Origin: Mucilaginibacter sp. PPCGB 2223
Lineage (GTDB): Bacteria > Bacteroidota > Bacteroidia > Sphingobacteriales > Sphingobacteriaceae
Length of the DNA: 64,000 nucleotides
Direction of reading: 5' to 3'
NCBI RefSeq assembly: GCF_001705515.1
Contig: NZ_MDJS01000004.1
Span: 558,001-622,000, forward strand
In this document: piece after piece, positions 7,796-16,576 of the stretch
Layout: each line of letters opens with the position of its first letter
Numbering within the stretch: the stretch's first letter is position 1
The notes under the pieces: model-generated
What the model was told of the DNA's origin: nothing
What the model saw: the letters and a program-made list of their open reading frames with translations, nothing else
Databases searched by the model: none
Translations under genes and position numbers: made by a program

Positions 7796-9487
7796 ATGGC
7801 TGAAGTAGTTAAGATGCCTAAAATGAGCGACACCATGACCGAGGGGGTTTTGGCGAAGTGGCATAAAAAAGTTGGCGATAAAATTAAATCGGGCGATTTG
7901 CTTGCCGAGATAGAAACCGATAAGGCTACTATGGATTTTGAATCCTTTCAGGATGGAACCATTTTGTACCTGGGCGTTGAGGAAGGTAAAGCTGTACCGG
8001 TTGATGCGGTAATAGCCGTATTAGGTAAAGAAGGAGAAGATTATAAAGCGGCTTTAGCCGGCGCTGGCACTCCGCCTGCTGCCGAAGCACCTAAAGCTGA
8101 CGAAAAACCGGCTGCACCCGCTGCCGATAAAAAGGCCGATGCGCCGGCTGCGGCACCAGCGCCAAAAGTTGATACATCGAACATCCCGGCAACGGTTATC
8201 CGCATGCCGCTGTTAAGCGATACCATGACCGAGGGAACCATCGAAAAATGGAACTTTAAGGTTGGCGATAAAGTAAAATCGGACGATTCGCTGGCCGATG
8301 TTGCTACCGACAAAGCCACGATGGAAGTTGTAGGTTATGAAGCCGGCACTTTATTATACATCGGTGTAAAAGAAGGCGAAGCCGCCAAAGTAAACGATAT
8401 TATTGCCATTGTAGGTAAAGAAGGAACTGATATTACGCCTTTACTGCAAGATAGCGGCGCCGGCAGCAGCGGTGGCAGTAGCGCCGAACCTGCAAAAGCC
8501 GAAGCTCCTGCTGCACAAGAAGCTGCTCCTGCAACTGCCGCCGCAACTTCTGATGACGACAGCCGCATTAAAGCATCGCCACTGGCACGCAAAATTGCCA
8601 AAGACAAAGGTATCAGCCTGAGCGAGCTGAAAGGCAGCGCCGAGGGCGGCCGCATTGTTAAAAAAGACGTTGAAAGCTATACCCCTGGTGCCGCCAAACC
8701 GGCAGCCGCCGCTGCTGAAGCACCTGTTGCCGCTCCGGCTGTTGCACCTGCCGCAGCACCCGCGAAAGAGACACCTAAAGTGGTTATACCGGAGTTTGTC
8801 GGCACCGAGAGATTTACCGAAAAACCCGTTACCCAAATGCGTAAGGCTATCGGCCGCCGCCTGTCTGAAAGCTTATTCACCGCGCCGCACTTCTATGTAA
8901 CCATGACCATCGATATGGACTCGGCCATCGAAGCGCGCAACAAAATAAATGCCTACGCACCAAGCAAGATATCGTTTAACGACCTGGTAGTTAAAGCTAC
9001 TGCCATCGCGCTGAAACAGCACCCTGCTATCAATTCATCCTGGTTAGGCGATAAGATCCGCTTTAACGAACATGTGAACATCGGTGTTGCCGTTGCGGTT
9101 GACGAAGGTTTGCTGGTACCGGTGATCAAATTTGCCGATGGTAAATCGCTGAGCCATATCAGCGCCGAGGTTAAAGACTTCGCCGGCAAGGCAAAAGCAA
9201 AAAAACTGCAGCCTAATGAAATGGAAGGCTCAACTTTCACTATCTCAAACTTAGGCATGTTCGGTGTTGATGAGTTTACCGCAATCATTAACACACCAAA
9301 CTCTTGTATCTTAGCCGTTAGCGGTATACAGGCTGTGCCGGTTGTGAAAAATGGCGCCGTAGTACCGGGCAATATTATGAAAGTAACCCTGAGCAGCGAC
9401 CACCGCACGGTTGACGGCGCAAGCGCGGCTGCTTTCTTACAAACACTGAAAGCTTTGTTAGAGGAGCCGGTAAGGTTACTGTTTTAA
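7796..9487 (+). CDS. pdhC: Dihydrolipoamide acetyltransferase E2 of pyruvate dehydrogenase, two lipoyl domains
   Basis: 563 aa. Lipoyl domain 1 (about 1-80) has ETDKATM with the lipoylated Lys43; lipoyl domain 2 (about 130-212) has ATDKATM with Lys173. Ala/Pro/Lys-rich linkers separate them. A peripheral-subunit-binding domain (ASPLARKIAKDKGISLSELKG) binds E1/E3, and the C-terminal catalytic domain ends with SSDHRTVDGASAAAF (His536, Asp540), the CoA-acetyltransferase motif. Cotranscribed with pdhA; a strong terminator lies 20 bp downstream. The two-lipoyl layout differs from the three of E. coli. Confidence 0.95.
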   Translation: MAEVVKMPKMSDTMTEGVLAKWHKKVGDKIKSGDLLAEIETDKATMDFESFQDGTILYLGVEEGKAVPVDAVIAVLGKEGEDYKAALAGAGTPPAAEAPKADEKPAAPAADKKADAPAAAPAPKVDTSNIPATVIRMPLLSDTMTEGTIEKWNFKVGDKVKSDDSLADVATDKATMEVVGYEAGTLLYIGVKEGEAAKVNDIIAIVGKEGTDITPLLQDSGAGSSGGSSAEPAKAEAPAAQEAAPATAAATSDDDSRIKASPLARKIAKDKGISLSELKGSAEGGRIVKKDVESYTPGAAKPAAAAAEAPVAAPAVAPAAAPAKETPKVVIPEFVGTERFTEKPVTQMRKAIGRRLSESLFTAPHFYVTMTIDMDSAIEARNKINAYAPSKISFNDLVVKATAIALKQHPAINSSWLGDKIRFNEHVNIGVAVAVDEGLLVPVIKFADGKSLSHISAEVKDFAGKAKAKKLQPNEMEGSTFTISNLGMFGVDEFTAIINTPNSCILAVSGIQAVPVVKNGAVVPGNIMKVTLSSDHRTVDGASAAAFLQTLKALLEEPVRLLF

Positions 9488-9508
9488 GAGAAACATTTTT
9501 TTATATGG

Positions 9509-9541
9509 AAAGCCGAAGTCATTACTGACTTCGGCTTTTTT
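9509..9541 (+). terminator. Rho-independent terminator of the pdhA-E2 operon
   Basis: A 13-bp perfect stem (AAAGCCGAAGTCA with TGACTTCGGCTTT), TTAC loop, followed by T residues, 21 bp after the E2 stop. Confidence 0.93.
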
Positions 9542-9651
9542 ATTGGCTTAAATGGCGTTTTTTTCGTATCTTGTAAGATTAGGCGCAAAGCCTGAAACGG
9601 ATACAAGAAGCAAAAGGTTCGAAAAATTTCTTACAATTTCCCCCCTGGTTG

Positions 9652-9714
9652 GACGAAGTCGGAAAGTCCGAAAGTAAAAAAGCATCTTTCGGACACTGGA
9701 CTTTCGGACTGAAA
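9652..9714. repeat. Inverted repeat of the 'AGTCCGAAAG' type
   Basis: GTCGGAAAGTCCGAAAG is mirrored by CTTTCGGACACTGGACTTTCGG, giving an imperfect hairpin with short internal duplications. It lies directly before the structured repeat at 9718. No coding capacity. Confidence 0.6.
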
Positions 9715-9717
9715 AAT

Positions 9718-9806
9718 GCGTTAGGGATAGCAGCGGGTACCGGCCCTGTGGCTAATGCCTGCAGGCGTATGAGCGGATAGCCCGGGCCGCAGGCAACGCC
9801 CTTTTA
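9718..9806 (+). repeat. Structured intergenic repeat, copy A
   Basis: Begins GCGTTAGGGATAGCAGCG and ends GCAGGCAACGCCCTTTT. It shares with 55755-55882 the same opening, the core GGCCCTGTGGCTAATGCCTG, a GTATGAGCG word and the end GCAGGCAACGCCCTT. Both copies lie on the plus strand downstream of plus-strand genes. The GC-rich core can fold, and the 3' end is followed by T and A runs, so it could be a transcribed structured RNA. Similar elements occur in other Bacteroidota; whether it matches the Flavo-1 class was not tested. Confidence 0.7.
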
Positions 9807-9860
9807 ATCAAAAAGTAAAGTATAAAAATGACTTGCATAGTTGCTCCGCCTAAGGAGCAC

Positions 9861-9880
9861 TGAAACAAGTTCAGCATGAC
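9861..9880 (-). repeat. Short repeat shared with 43874-43893
   Basis: The 20-nt word TGAAACAAGTTCAGCATGAC is the exact reverse complement of the one at 43874-43893. It belongs to a common Bacteroidota intergenic palindrome family. The rest of 9807-10122 holds no gene; it contains the upstream region of the alginate-lyase-like gene. Confidence 0.8.
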
Positions 9881-10122
9881 TTAATTTTTGTTGGATACCC
9901 ATAAATACCCATGTTCTTTCGTCCGTAATTGCGAAAAATAGCACGTGAAAATACCGAAGAATACCTATGTGTTCCCCGCAACATTACAGCCTTTAAACCT
10001 TACAACTTTCAAACAAACCCGATGAAAGTGTAAAAATTACAGTTGTAACAATATAGCAACGCTTTTTACTGCTGCGGCTTTATTTAGTCGAATATGCTAA
10101 TTTTAACCACTATAAGCACCAT

Positions 10123-11316
10123 ATGATGAAGAAGACCTTTTTACTTAGCCTTATTACCCTTTCGTTTTTGCAGATCAGCCGCGCGCAGTTGCCCAATGTG
10201 TTTTTGATCAGTCCGCAACATATAGCCGCACAAAAAGCTAAATACAAGCAAGGCGATGCCACTGTTGCCAAAGAAGTTGCAGTGGTTATTGACCGCGCAG
10301 ATAAAGTACTGCCCGAAAAACCCCATTCGGTGATGGATAAAGCCAAAACGCCGCCAAGCGGATCGAAGCATGATTACATGAGCCTGGCGCCATATTTCTG
10401 GCCCGACCCTGCCAAACCCGATGGTAGGCCCTACATCCGTAAAGACGGGGAACATAACCCCGAAACCAAAACCATCAGCGATCATGAGTACTTAAGCGAA
10501 CTGGAAGAACGCTGCAAATACCTGTCGTTAGCATACTACTTTACCGGCGACGAAAAATATGCCGCCAAAATGAAGGAGCTGTTAGCCGTTTGGTTTTTAA
10601 ACCCCGATACCCGGATGAACCCGAACTTAACCTATGCGCAGGCCGTACTGGGCGTTAACGACGGACGCGGTATCGGCATTATCGAAAGCCGCTCGTTAGC
10701 CTGGCTGGCCGACTGGATGGGTTTACTGGCCGGTTCGAAATCATTCACCACTGCCGACCTTAACATCATCAAAGATTGGTACAAGCAATACCTGGTTTGG
10801 TTGCGTACCAGCAAAAACGGTAACGACGAACATAATGCAAAAAACAACCATGGTATTCATTACGATACACAAACCATCGACTATGCCTTATTTACCGGCG
10901 ACGTGGCACTGGCTAAAGAACTGGCAACCGCGAGCCTGAAACGCGTACCGGTACAAATTGAGCCCGACGGGCAGGAGCCGCTCGAACTGGCGCGTACCAA
11001 TGCCTACGGTTACAGCACTTTCAATATAGCTGCCTGGTATAACGTATCGCTGCTGGCCGAACGTGCAGGAATTGATATCTGGAATTACAGCACCGCCGAT
11101 GGCCGCAGTATACATAAAGCGCTGGATTACCTTATTCCGTATGCTTTGGATGATAAACCTAAAGAACGCCAGCAGATAAGCCCTTATAACAAAGGCGAGA
11201 TGTACCCTTTACTGGTACTGGCCGGTCAGAAATACAAGGATGCATCGTACACCAAACGGGCAGAAGCCTTCCCTAAAAACGATTCGGTGCTGATAACGGA
11301 TTTGTTGTATAATTAA
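10123..11316 (+). CDS. Alginate-lyase-family secreted enzyme (PL5/PL38-like)
   Basis: 397 aa. The signal peptide ends near ISRAQ. The body is an all-helical alpha/alpha toroid of the Alginate_lyase type: SLAPYFWPDP and ISDHEYLSELEER early, then NNHGIHYDTQ (Asn242, His243), corresponding to the catalytic Asn-His of PL5 alginate lyases, and RTNAYGYSTFN (Arg291 with nearby Tyr) in the region of the catalytic Arg/Tyr. Such enzymes beta-eliminate alginate or related uronic-acid polymers in the periplasm. No SusC/SusD pair is adjacent, so it is not in a classic polysaccharide utilisation locus here. Substrate uncertain (alginate or glucuronan). Confidence 0.82.
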   Translation: MMKKTFLLSLITLSFLQISRAQLPNVFLISPQHIAAQKAKYKQGDATVAKEVAVVIDRADKVLPEKPHSVMDKAKTPPSGSKHDYMSLAPYFWPDPAKPDGRPYIRKDGEHNPETKTISDHEYLSELEERCKYLSLAYYFTGDEKYAAKMKELLAVWFLNPDTRMNPNLTYAQAVLGVNDGRGIGIIESRSLAWLADWMGLLAGSKSFTTADLNIIKDWYKQYLVWLRTSKNGNDEHNAKNNHGIHYDTQTIDYALFTGDVALAKELATASLKRVPVQIEPDGQEPLELARTNAYGYSTFNIAAWYNVSLLAERAGIDIWNYSTADGRSIHKALDYLIPYALDDKPKERQQISPYNKGEMYPLLVLAGQKYKDASYTKRAEAFPKNDSVLITDLLYN

Positions 11317-11424
11317 TTATTTGGCAGGTTTTGTAACAAAGTTATTGTTTAGGCAGGTTTTGCAGACGTTTAAGGCATTTTTTGCGTTATTTTAGGATTG
11401 AACCCTGTACTAATAATTATTTAA

Positions 11425-12954
11425 ATGAAGTTACATCCTGGCATCTTGGCCGGCTGCCTATTGTTTATCTTATGCAGCGGCACTAACAACCCATCAATAA
11501 AAAACAACCGGATTTATGTTAACGACTATGAAAACGTATTAGGCACGTCGTTACAGATCAAAGTTTCGGCAGCGTCAGCGGCCGAAGCTGCCGTTGCCGA
11601 AAACAACGCGCTGAACGAGATCGACAGGCTTGATCATATTTTAAGCGGCTATAACCGGCAAAGCGAGTTTAGCCGCTGGATGCATTCGTCTGCAAAACCG
11701 ACTGTAGTTTCGCCGGAGCTCTTTGAGGTATTGAACCTGTTCGACCAGTGGAAAACTCGTAGCAACGGCGCTCTCGATGCTTCGGCTGAGGTAATTGGTA
11801 AATTATGGAAAGACGCTGCAAAGCGCAATCAGTTGCCAACCGAAGCCGAGATCAGCCAATCGGTAGCTGTGATAAAGCAAGCCCATTACAAACTGGATGC
11901 GGTTAACCATACCGCCCAGCGCCTGGATAACGCACCGCTGATGCTGAACTCGTTCGCTAAAAGCTATATCATCAACAAAGCTGTGAACGCTGCCCTTACC
12001 GCGGGCGGCATAAGTGGTGTTGTATTGAATATTGGCGGCGATATCGTGATCCGCGGTGAGCACACCGAGCAGGTACAAATAAGCGACCCGAAGGCAGATG
12101 CCGAGAATGATGCACCCATATCCGATGTATCACTCAGCAATAAAGCCATCGCCACAAGCGGCAATTATCGTCGCGGCGAACTGATTGGTGGCAAATGGTA
12201 TTCGCATATTGTCGACCCGCGTACCGGCTTGCCTGCCCAGAATGTCATCAGCTCCACTGTTATCGCGCCAAACGCTACCGATGCAGGCGCGCTGGCAACC
12301 GCTTTCAGCGTTTTAACACCTGCCGAAAGCGCCAAACTTGCCGCTACTGTGCCCGGATCGGAATACCTGATCATCACCCGCGACGGGCAGCGTATCGAGA
12401 GCAAGGGCTGGAAGATTTTGGAAATTCCCGTAGCAAAACCACGCGTAACAAATCCAAATATCGCACCGGCAAAAGATAAAACCTGGGATACCAATTACGA
12501 ACTGGCTATCAACCTGGAGCTTGCCGAAATTGAAGGTATGAGGGTACACCGCCCGTTTGTAGCTGTTTGGGTGGTTGATAAAGACAAAAAGCCTGTACGC
12601 AATATCGCCTTATGGTACAACAAACCGCGTTGGCTGAGCGACATGCATGCCTGGTACAGCGCCTACTACGATACCTTTATGGACGCCAATAGCAATATAA
12701 GTTCTACATCCAGCGCTACACGTTCGCCGGGAAAATATACTTTGAAGTGGGATGGTAAAGATGATAAAGGTAACCTGGTTGCCCGTGGAAGCTATACCAT
12801 CGAAATTGAAGTTGCCCGCGAACACGGCACCCACCAGTTGTATGAGCAGGAAATGGATTTTTCGGGTAAGCCTAAACTGATTACCTTAACGCCCAATACC
12901 GAAGTCGCTTCGGCATCGTTAGATTACCGCAAAAAAACCAGGGATGCCCAATAA
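11425..12954 (+). CDS. apbE: FAD:protein FMN transferase (ApbE) fused to a C-terminal DUF2271 domain
   Basis: 509 aa. Export signal (LAGCLLFILCSG), then an ApbE domain (about 30-335) with LNIGGDIVIRGE, SGNYRRGELIGGKWYSHIVD-PRTG and the metal/FAD-binding ATDAGALATAFSVL. The C-terminal part (about 350-505) looks like DUF2271: RPFVAVWVVDKDKKPVRNIALW, then SSATRSPGKYTLKWDGKDDKG. SSAT (429-432) occupies the place of the SGAT flavinylation motif, so Thr432 is a candidate FMN acceptor for the enzyme's own transferase domain. The last 11 bp overlap the PepSY membrane gene. DUF2271 assignment and flavinylation are inferred from motifs. Confidence 0.86.
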   Translation: MKLHPGILAGCLLFILCSGTNNPSIKNNRIYVNDYENVLGTSLQIKVSAASAAEAAVAENNALNEIDRLDHILSGYNRQSEFSRWMHSSAKPTVVSPELFEVLNLFDQWKTRSNGALDASAEVIGKLWKDAAKRNQLPTEAEISQSVAVIKQAHYKLDAVNHTAQRLDNAPLMLNSFAKSYIINKAVNAALTAGGISGVVLNIGGDIVIRGEHTEQVQISDPKADAENDAPISDVSLSNKAIATSGNYRRGELIGGKWYSHIVDPRTGLPAQNVISSTVIAPNATDAGALATAFSVLTPAESAKLAATVPGSEYLIITRDGQRIESKGWKILEIPVAKPRVTNPNIAPAKDKTWDTNYELAINLELAEIEGMRVHRPFVAVWVVDKDKKPVRNIALWYNKPRWLSDMHAWYSAYYDTFMDANSNISSTSSATRSPGKYTLKWDGKDDKGNLVARGSYTIEIEVAREHGTHQLYEQEMDFSGKPKLITLTPNTEVASASLDYRKKTRDAQ

Positions 12955-13603
12955 CGAACTGAATACCGATGGTATCCCGGGCAAAAACAAAGCCGCGAAG
13001 CATCACAAAGCCGCATGGAAAAAGCGAACTGCCGCTGTTTCGCGCTGGCTGCATATTTACCTGTCGATGGTAAGTTTTGCCATTCTTTTATTTTTTGCCG
13101 TTACCGGATTTACCCTCAATCACGCCGATTGGTTTGGCAATAAGCCGCAGATAAAAAAGATCAGCGGCGATATGGATGCCAAATGGGTAAATGTTAAAGA
13201 CACCAACCTGGTTGCCAAATTGCAGATAGTGGAGTTTTTACGCAAAACCAATGGCATTAAGGGCAATGTAAGCGATTTCCGTATCGATGATGGCGACGTT
13301 TCGGTATCCTTTAACGGCCCGGGCTATGCGGCCGATACGTATATCAACCGCAATAACGGCCGGTATAAACTTACCGAAACCCGTTTCGGCCTGGTAGCCG
13401 TATTGAACGATCTGCACAAAGGCCGCGATGCCGGTAAAGGCTGGGCATGGGTAATCGATATAACCGCCATCTTCATGGCGCTGGTATCCCTTACCGGTAT
13501 CGTGATGATCTGTTTTATGAAAAAGAAACGTTTCAGCGGGTTTGTTATGGCCGCAGCCGGAATCGTGATCGTTTATGTGATATACCTTACTTTTGTAAAA
13601 TAA
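12944..13603 (+). CDS. PepSY-associated transmembrane protein, partner of the ApbE-DUF2271 gene
   Basis: 219 aa. A basic N-terminus is followed by SRWLHIYLSMVSFAILLFFAVTGF, the PepSY-TM signature helix with its conserved His, then HADWFG, a periplasmic PepSY-like domain, the conserved LNDLHKGRDAGKGWAWVID, and two further membrane helices. PepSY-TM proteins of this type carry electrons across the inner membrane (diheme-type) and occur in loci with flavinylated extracytosolic proteins. Start ATG overlaps the previous gene by 11 bp, which suggests translational coupling. The redox role is inferred. Confidence 0.85.
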   Translation: MPNNELNTDGIPGKNKAAKHHKAAWKKRTAAVSRWLHIYLSMVSFAILLFFAVTGFTLNHADWFGNKPQIKKISGDMDAKWVNVKDTNLVAKLQIVEFLRKTNGIKGNVSDFRIDDGDVSVSFNGPGYAADTYINRNNGRYKLTETRFGLVAVLNDLHKGRDAGKGWAWVIDITAIFMALVSLTGIVMICFMKKKRFSGFVMAAAGIVIVYVIYLTFVK

Positions 13604-13605
13604 CG

Positions 13606-13647
13606 GCAAAAAAAATAGCGATGAATTTAGGCCATCGCTATTTAAAT
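13606..13647. terminator. Bidirectional terminator between the PepSY gene and ilvE
   Basis: An 11-bp perfect stem (AAATAGCGATG with CATCGCTATTT, 9-nt loop) has an A-run on its left and T on its right, so it can stop the plus-strand apbE-PepSY transcript and, with the better T-run, the minus-strand ilvE transcript. Confidence 0.9.
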
Positions 13648-13663
13648 ATCAAATACGCGTTCT

Positions 13664-14728
13664 TTAAACCATGTAGTTCCAGCCGTACGGATCGGCGGTT
13701 ACGCCGTAACGTATCTCATCCAGAGTCTTTAATACCTTTTTCGAGAATTCGCGCTGCGACGGGTCGGGCAAGGTATACAAGTTACCCCCGTGCTCAATTT
13801 CACCGATAGGTGCAATGGTAGCGGCTGTACCTGCGCCAAAAGCATCGGTCAGCTTACCGTTTTTAGCGCCTTCCAAAACTTCGGCTATGCTTACGCGGCG
13901 CTCTTCAACTGTATAACCCCACTCACGCGCCAGGGTTAAAACGGTATCGCGGGTAACACCTTTTAAAATGGTATCGCGGGTCGACGGGGTGATCAGTTTG
14001 CCATCCAGCAAAAACATGACGTTGGCCGCGCCAAGCTCTTCCATATATGCATGTTCTTTACCATCTGTCCAGATCAGTTGGTCGTAACCTTCTTCAACGG
14101 CCTTCTTCAACGGTAACATCGCACCGCCGTAGTTACCGGCCGCTTTAGCGTAGCCAAAACCACCCTCAACCGCGCGCGAGTAATGGGTTTCGATCTTCAC
14201 ACGCAGCGGTTTGCTGAAATACGGACCCGTAGGGCCGCAGATCACCATATATTTATATGTTTTTGAGGGCGCCACACCGAGGTAAGGATCAATAGCGAAC
14301 ATAAACGGACGGATGTACAGCGAGTGGTTAGGCTTAGCCGGGATCCAATCCTTATCCAGATCGACCAGTGCGGCTATGCTCTGTACAAAAATATCTTCGG
14401 GCAGTTCGGGCATGCACAAACGCTCGGCCGATTTGTTGAAACGCGCGGCATTCATGTACGGGCGAAACACAGAGACCTTACCATCGACATGCTTATAAGC
14501 CTTCAATCCTTCAAAAAACGACTGGCCGTAGTGCAGCGCCGAAATTGCAGGGCTTAAACCAATTTCGCCGTAAGGGACGATCTGGAAATTCTTCCATTCG
14601 CCGTCGGCGTAGTCAGCAACAAACATATGGTCGCTAAAAGTGCGGCCAAATGGCAGGTTGTTAAAATCGGTTTCAGCTAAACGCGATTTGGCAACCTTCG
14701 TAATCGTGATGTCAAGTGTCTCTGTCAT
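13664..14728 (-). CDS. ilvE: Branched-chain amino acid aminotransferase
   Basis: 354 aa, class IV fold-type PLP aminotransferase of the eukaryotic-like/long BCAT type. It transfers the amino group between glutamate and the keto acids of Leu, Ile and Val. The PLP lysine is Lys195 in GFGYAKAAGNYGG, and EELGAANVMF and the late GAGTAATIAPIGEI phosphate-binding motif are present. FFEGLKAYKH is the usual early signature. Isolated gene ending at a shared bidirectional terminator; no other ilv/leu genes in view. Confidence 0.95.
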   Translation of the reverse strand: MTETLDITITKVAKSRLAETDFNNLPFGRTFSDHMFVADYADGEWKNFQIVPYGEIGLSPAISALHYGQSFFEGLKAYKHVDGKVSVFRPYMNAARFNKSAERLCMPELPEDIFVQSIAALVDLDKDWIPAKPNHSLYIRPFMFAIDPYLGVAPSKTYKYMVICGPTGPYFSKPLRVKIETHYSRAVEGGFGYAKAAGNYGGAMLPLKKAVEEGYDQLIWTDGKEHAYMEELGAANVMFLLDGKLITPSTRDTILKGVTRDTVLTLAREWGYTVEERRVSIAEVLEGAKNGKLTDAFGAGTAATIAPIGEIEHGGNLYTLPDPSQREFSKKVLKTLDEIRYGVTADPYGWNYMV

Positions 14729-14872
14729 AACATTTAGAGATTAGAATTAGAAAAAGCGCAATTTACGGATTTTTGTTTGAATTGGTAATCAGAGAAATAT
14801 GCGGAGATGACCAATTTATGGGATTATGGTATTGAGATGATAGGATTGTAACGCTCTAAGCAACCAGGATAT

Positions 14873-16465
14873 CTACTCATTCGCACATTTGATCGCTGTT
14901 TTCAGCGTAATATCGCTCTCGTTAATCGTTTTAAAATAACCGTCGTCGCCCCATTTAAAGCGGGCGGCAAAAGCTTTGATATACAGGCACATCTTTTTTT
15001 CTGACTGGCGGATCTGACCCGAGTCTAACTGTTTAAGCGTTTTGGTAGCGTATACCACAAAATCGGTAAACATAGCATCGTTAACGGCAAAACCTTTGCT
15101 AAAATCATCGAAGCTGCGGTATTTGGCCAGTTTTGCCTGTAGCTTTTGCAGCACAAAGCCCATAAAAAGCTGGCGATTGCTCAGGCTGTACAGCAGCTCG
15201 GTATTACCGGTGGTATCGGCAGGCACAAAAACATCGGGCATAATGCCGCCGCCGCTAAAAACCTTGCGCCCGTTGGCGGTATGGTATTTGGCTGGTTGTT
15301 TAAACAGGCTGTCATCGAGGTTGCTCTTTTCTGAAAACAGCTCACCTTTTTGCATACGGGCGGCCAGTTCGTTATGGTAGCTATCGGCGCCATCTTTATA
15401 CGATTTCTGGATCGACCGGCCCGAGGGCGTATAATACCTGGCGATGGTGAGATTCACCGCCGAGCCATCCGCGAAAGGGAACTGCTCCTGCACCAGCCCT
15501 TTGCCAAACGAGCGGCGGCCAACGATGGTGGCGCGGTCCAGATCCTGCAGGGCGCCGGCCAGTATCTCGCTTGCCGAAGCCGAGTACTCGTTGATCATCA
15601 CGGCCAGTTTGCCCTTTTCGAACAAACCAGAGTCGGTAGCGAAATAATCGGTACGCGGTTCGTGCACACCTTTGGTAAACATAATGAGTTTGCCGGCGGG
15701 CAAAAATTCGTCGGCCATGGCGGTGGCGGCACTCAGGTAGCCGCCGCCATTATCCCGCAGGTCGAGCACCAGTTTTTGCATGCCCGCGGCTTTAAGTTTT
15801 TTCAAGGCGGCCTTAAAGTCGCGGTCGGTTGTAGCGGCAAACTTGCTGACCTTAACATAGCCCGTAGCAGGCGCTATCATATACGCCGCGTCGATGCTGC
15901 TCAGATCAACGCGGTCGCGTTTAAGCTTTACTACTTTTATTTTACTGCTGTTTGGCCCCAACACGCTTAGCTGCACATCGGTGTTTTTACCGCCGCGAAA
16001 TATCGAGTCGATCTTGCCGGTTGTCAGGTGCGCTCCTGCAAGGTTGTGGTCGTTAAAACGGATAACGCGGTCGCCGCTTTCAATACCTGCTTTTGCGGCC
16101 GGCCCGCCCGGCAGCACCTGGCTAACATACAGGGTATCATCAAGCATCAGGTATTCGACACCGACACCGAAAAAGCCGCCGTCAAGCCGCTCGTTGATGG
16201 ATTGTGCACGCTGTGGCGGCAGGTATAGCGAGTGGGGATCCAGATCCTGCAATAACTGGTTAACCGATTTGCCCTCAAGGCTGTCTATATCAACCGAATC
16301 GACATACCTGTCGTGCACGAGCTTTACCACACGCTGCAGCTTATCGCCCCCGCTCAGAAAAAAGCGGTTGCCCCGCAGGTTTTCGTTGCTGAACCAAATA
16401 CCCATCAGCGCCCCTGCAAACAGCAGCATTAAGGTACGAACGAAGGTTATTGCATTATTTTTCAT
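14873..16465 (-). CDS. S41 family C-terminal processing peptidase with PDZ domain
   Basis: 530 aa from MKNNAITFVRTL (a frame open 14 codons further upstream is less likely to be used). One N-terminal membrane helix (FVRTLMLLFAGALMGIWF), then the S41 N-terminal helical region (LVHDRYVDSVDIDSLEG), a PDZ domain (GVGVEYLMLDDTLYVSQVLPGGPA), and the protease core. The catalytic Ser is in NEYSASASEILAGALQD and the Lys in RRSFGKGLVQEQF. Such proteases degrade or trim periplasmic proteins by their C-termini. Divergent from murQ. Confidence 0.93.
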   Translation of the reverse strand: MKNNAITFVRTLMLLFAGALMGIWFSNENLRGNRFFLSGGDKLQRVVKLVHDRYVDSVDIDSLEGKSVNQLLQDLDPHSLYLPPQRAQSINERLDGGFFGVGVEYLMLDDTLYVSQVLPGGPAAKAGIESGDRVIRFNDHNLAGAHLTTGKIDSIFRGGKNTDVQLSVLGPNSSKIKVVKLKRDRVDLSSIDAAYMIAPATGYVKVSKFAATTDRDFKAALKKLKAAGMQKLVLDLRDNGGGYLSAATAMADEFLPAGKLIMFTKGVHEPRTDYFATDSGLFEKGKLAVMINEYSASASEILAGALQDLDRATIVGRRSFGKGLVQEQFPFADGSAVNLTIARYYTPSGRSIQKSYKDGADSYHNELAARMQKGELFSEKSNLDDSLFKQPAKYHTANGRKVFSGGGIMPDVFVPADTTGNTELLYSLSNRQLFMGFVLQKLQAKLAKYRSFDDFSKGFAVNDAMFTDFVVYATKTLKQLDSGQIRQSEKKMCLYIKAFAARFKWGDDGYFKTINESDITLKTAIKCANE

Positions 16466-16576
16466 TAATTTGACCTTGCTAAAATAAGCAATGCATACTA
16501 AGCCCAATAATTTTATGTTGATAGCTTTAAGTATTTGCTAAAATTTACCAATTTTGTTTATCATAATATAGAGCCA

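Noticed and set aside
8041..8319. Minus-strand frame inside the E2 gene
   Set aside because: Ala-rich shadow of the Ala/Pro linker of E2; arises from the high-GC linker codons.
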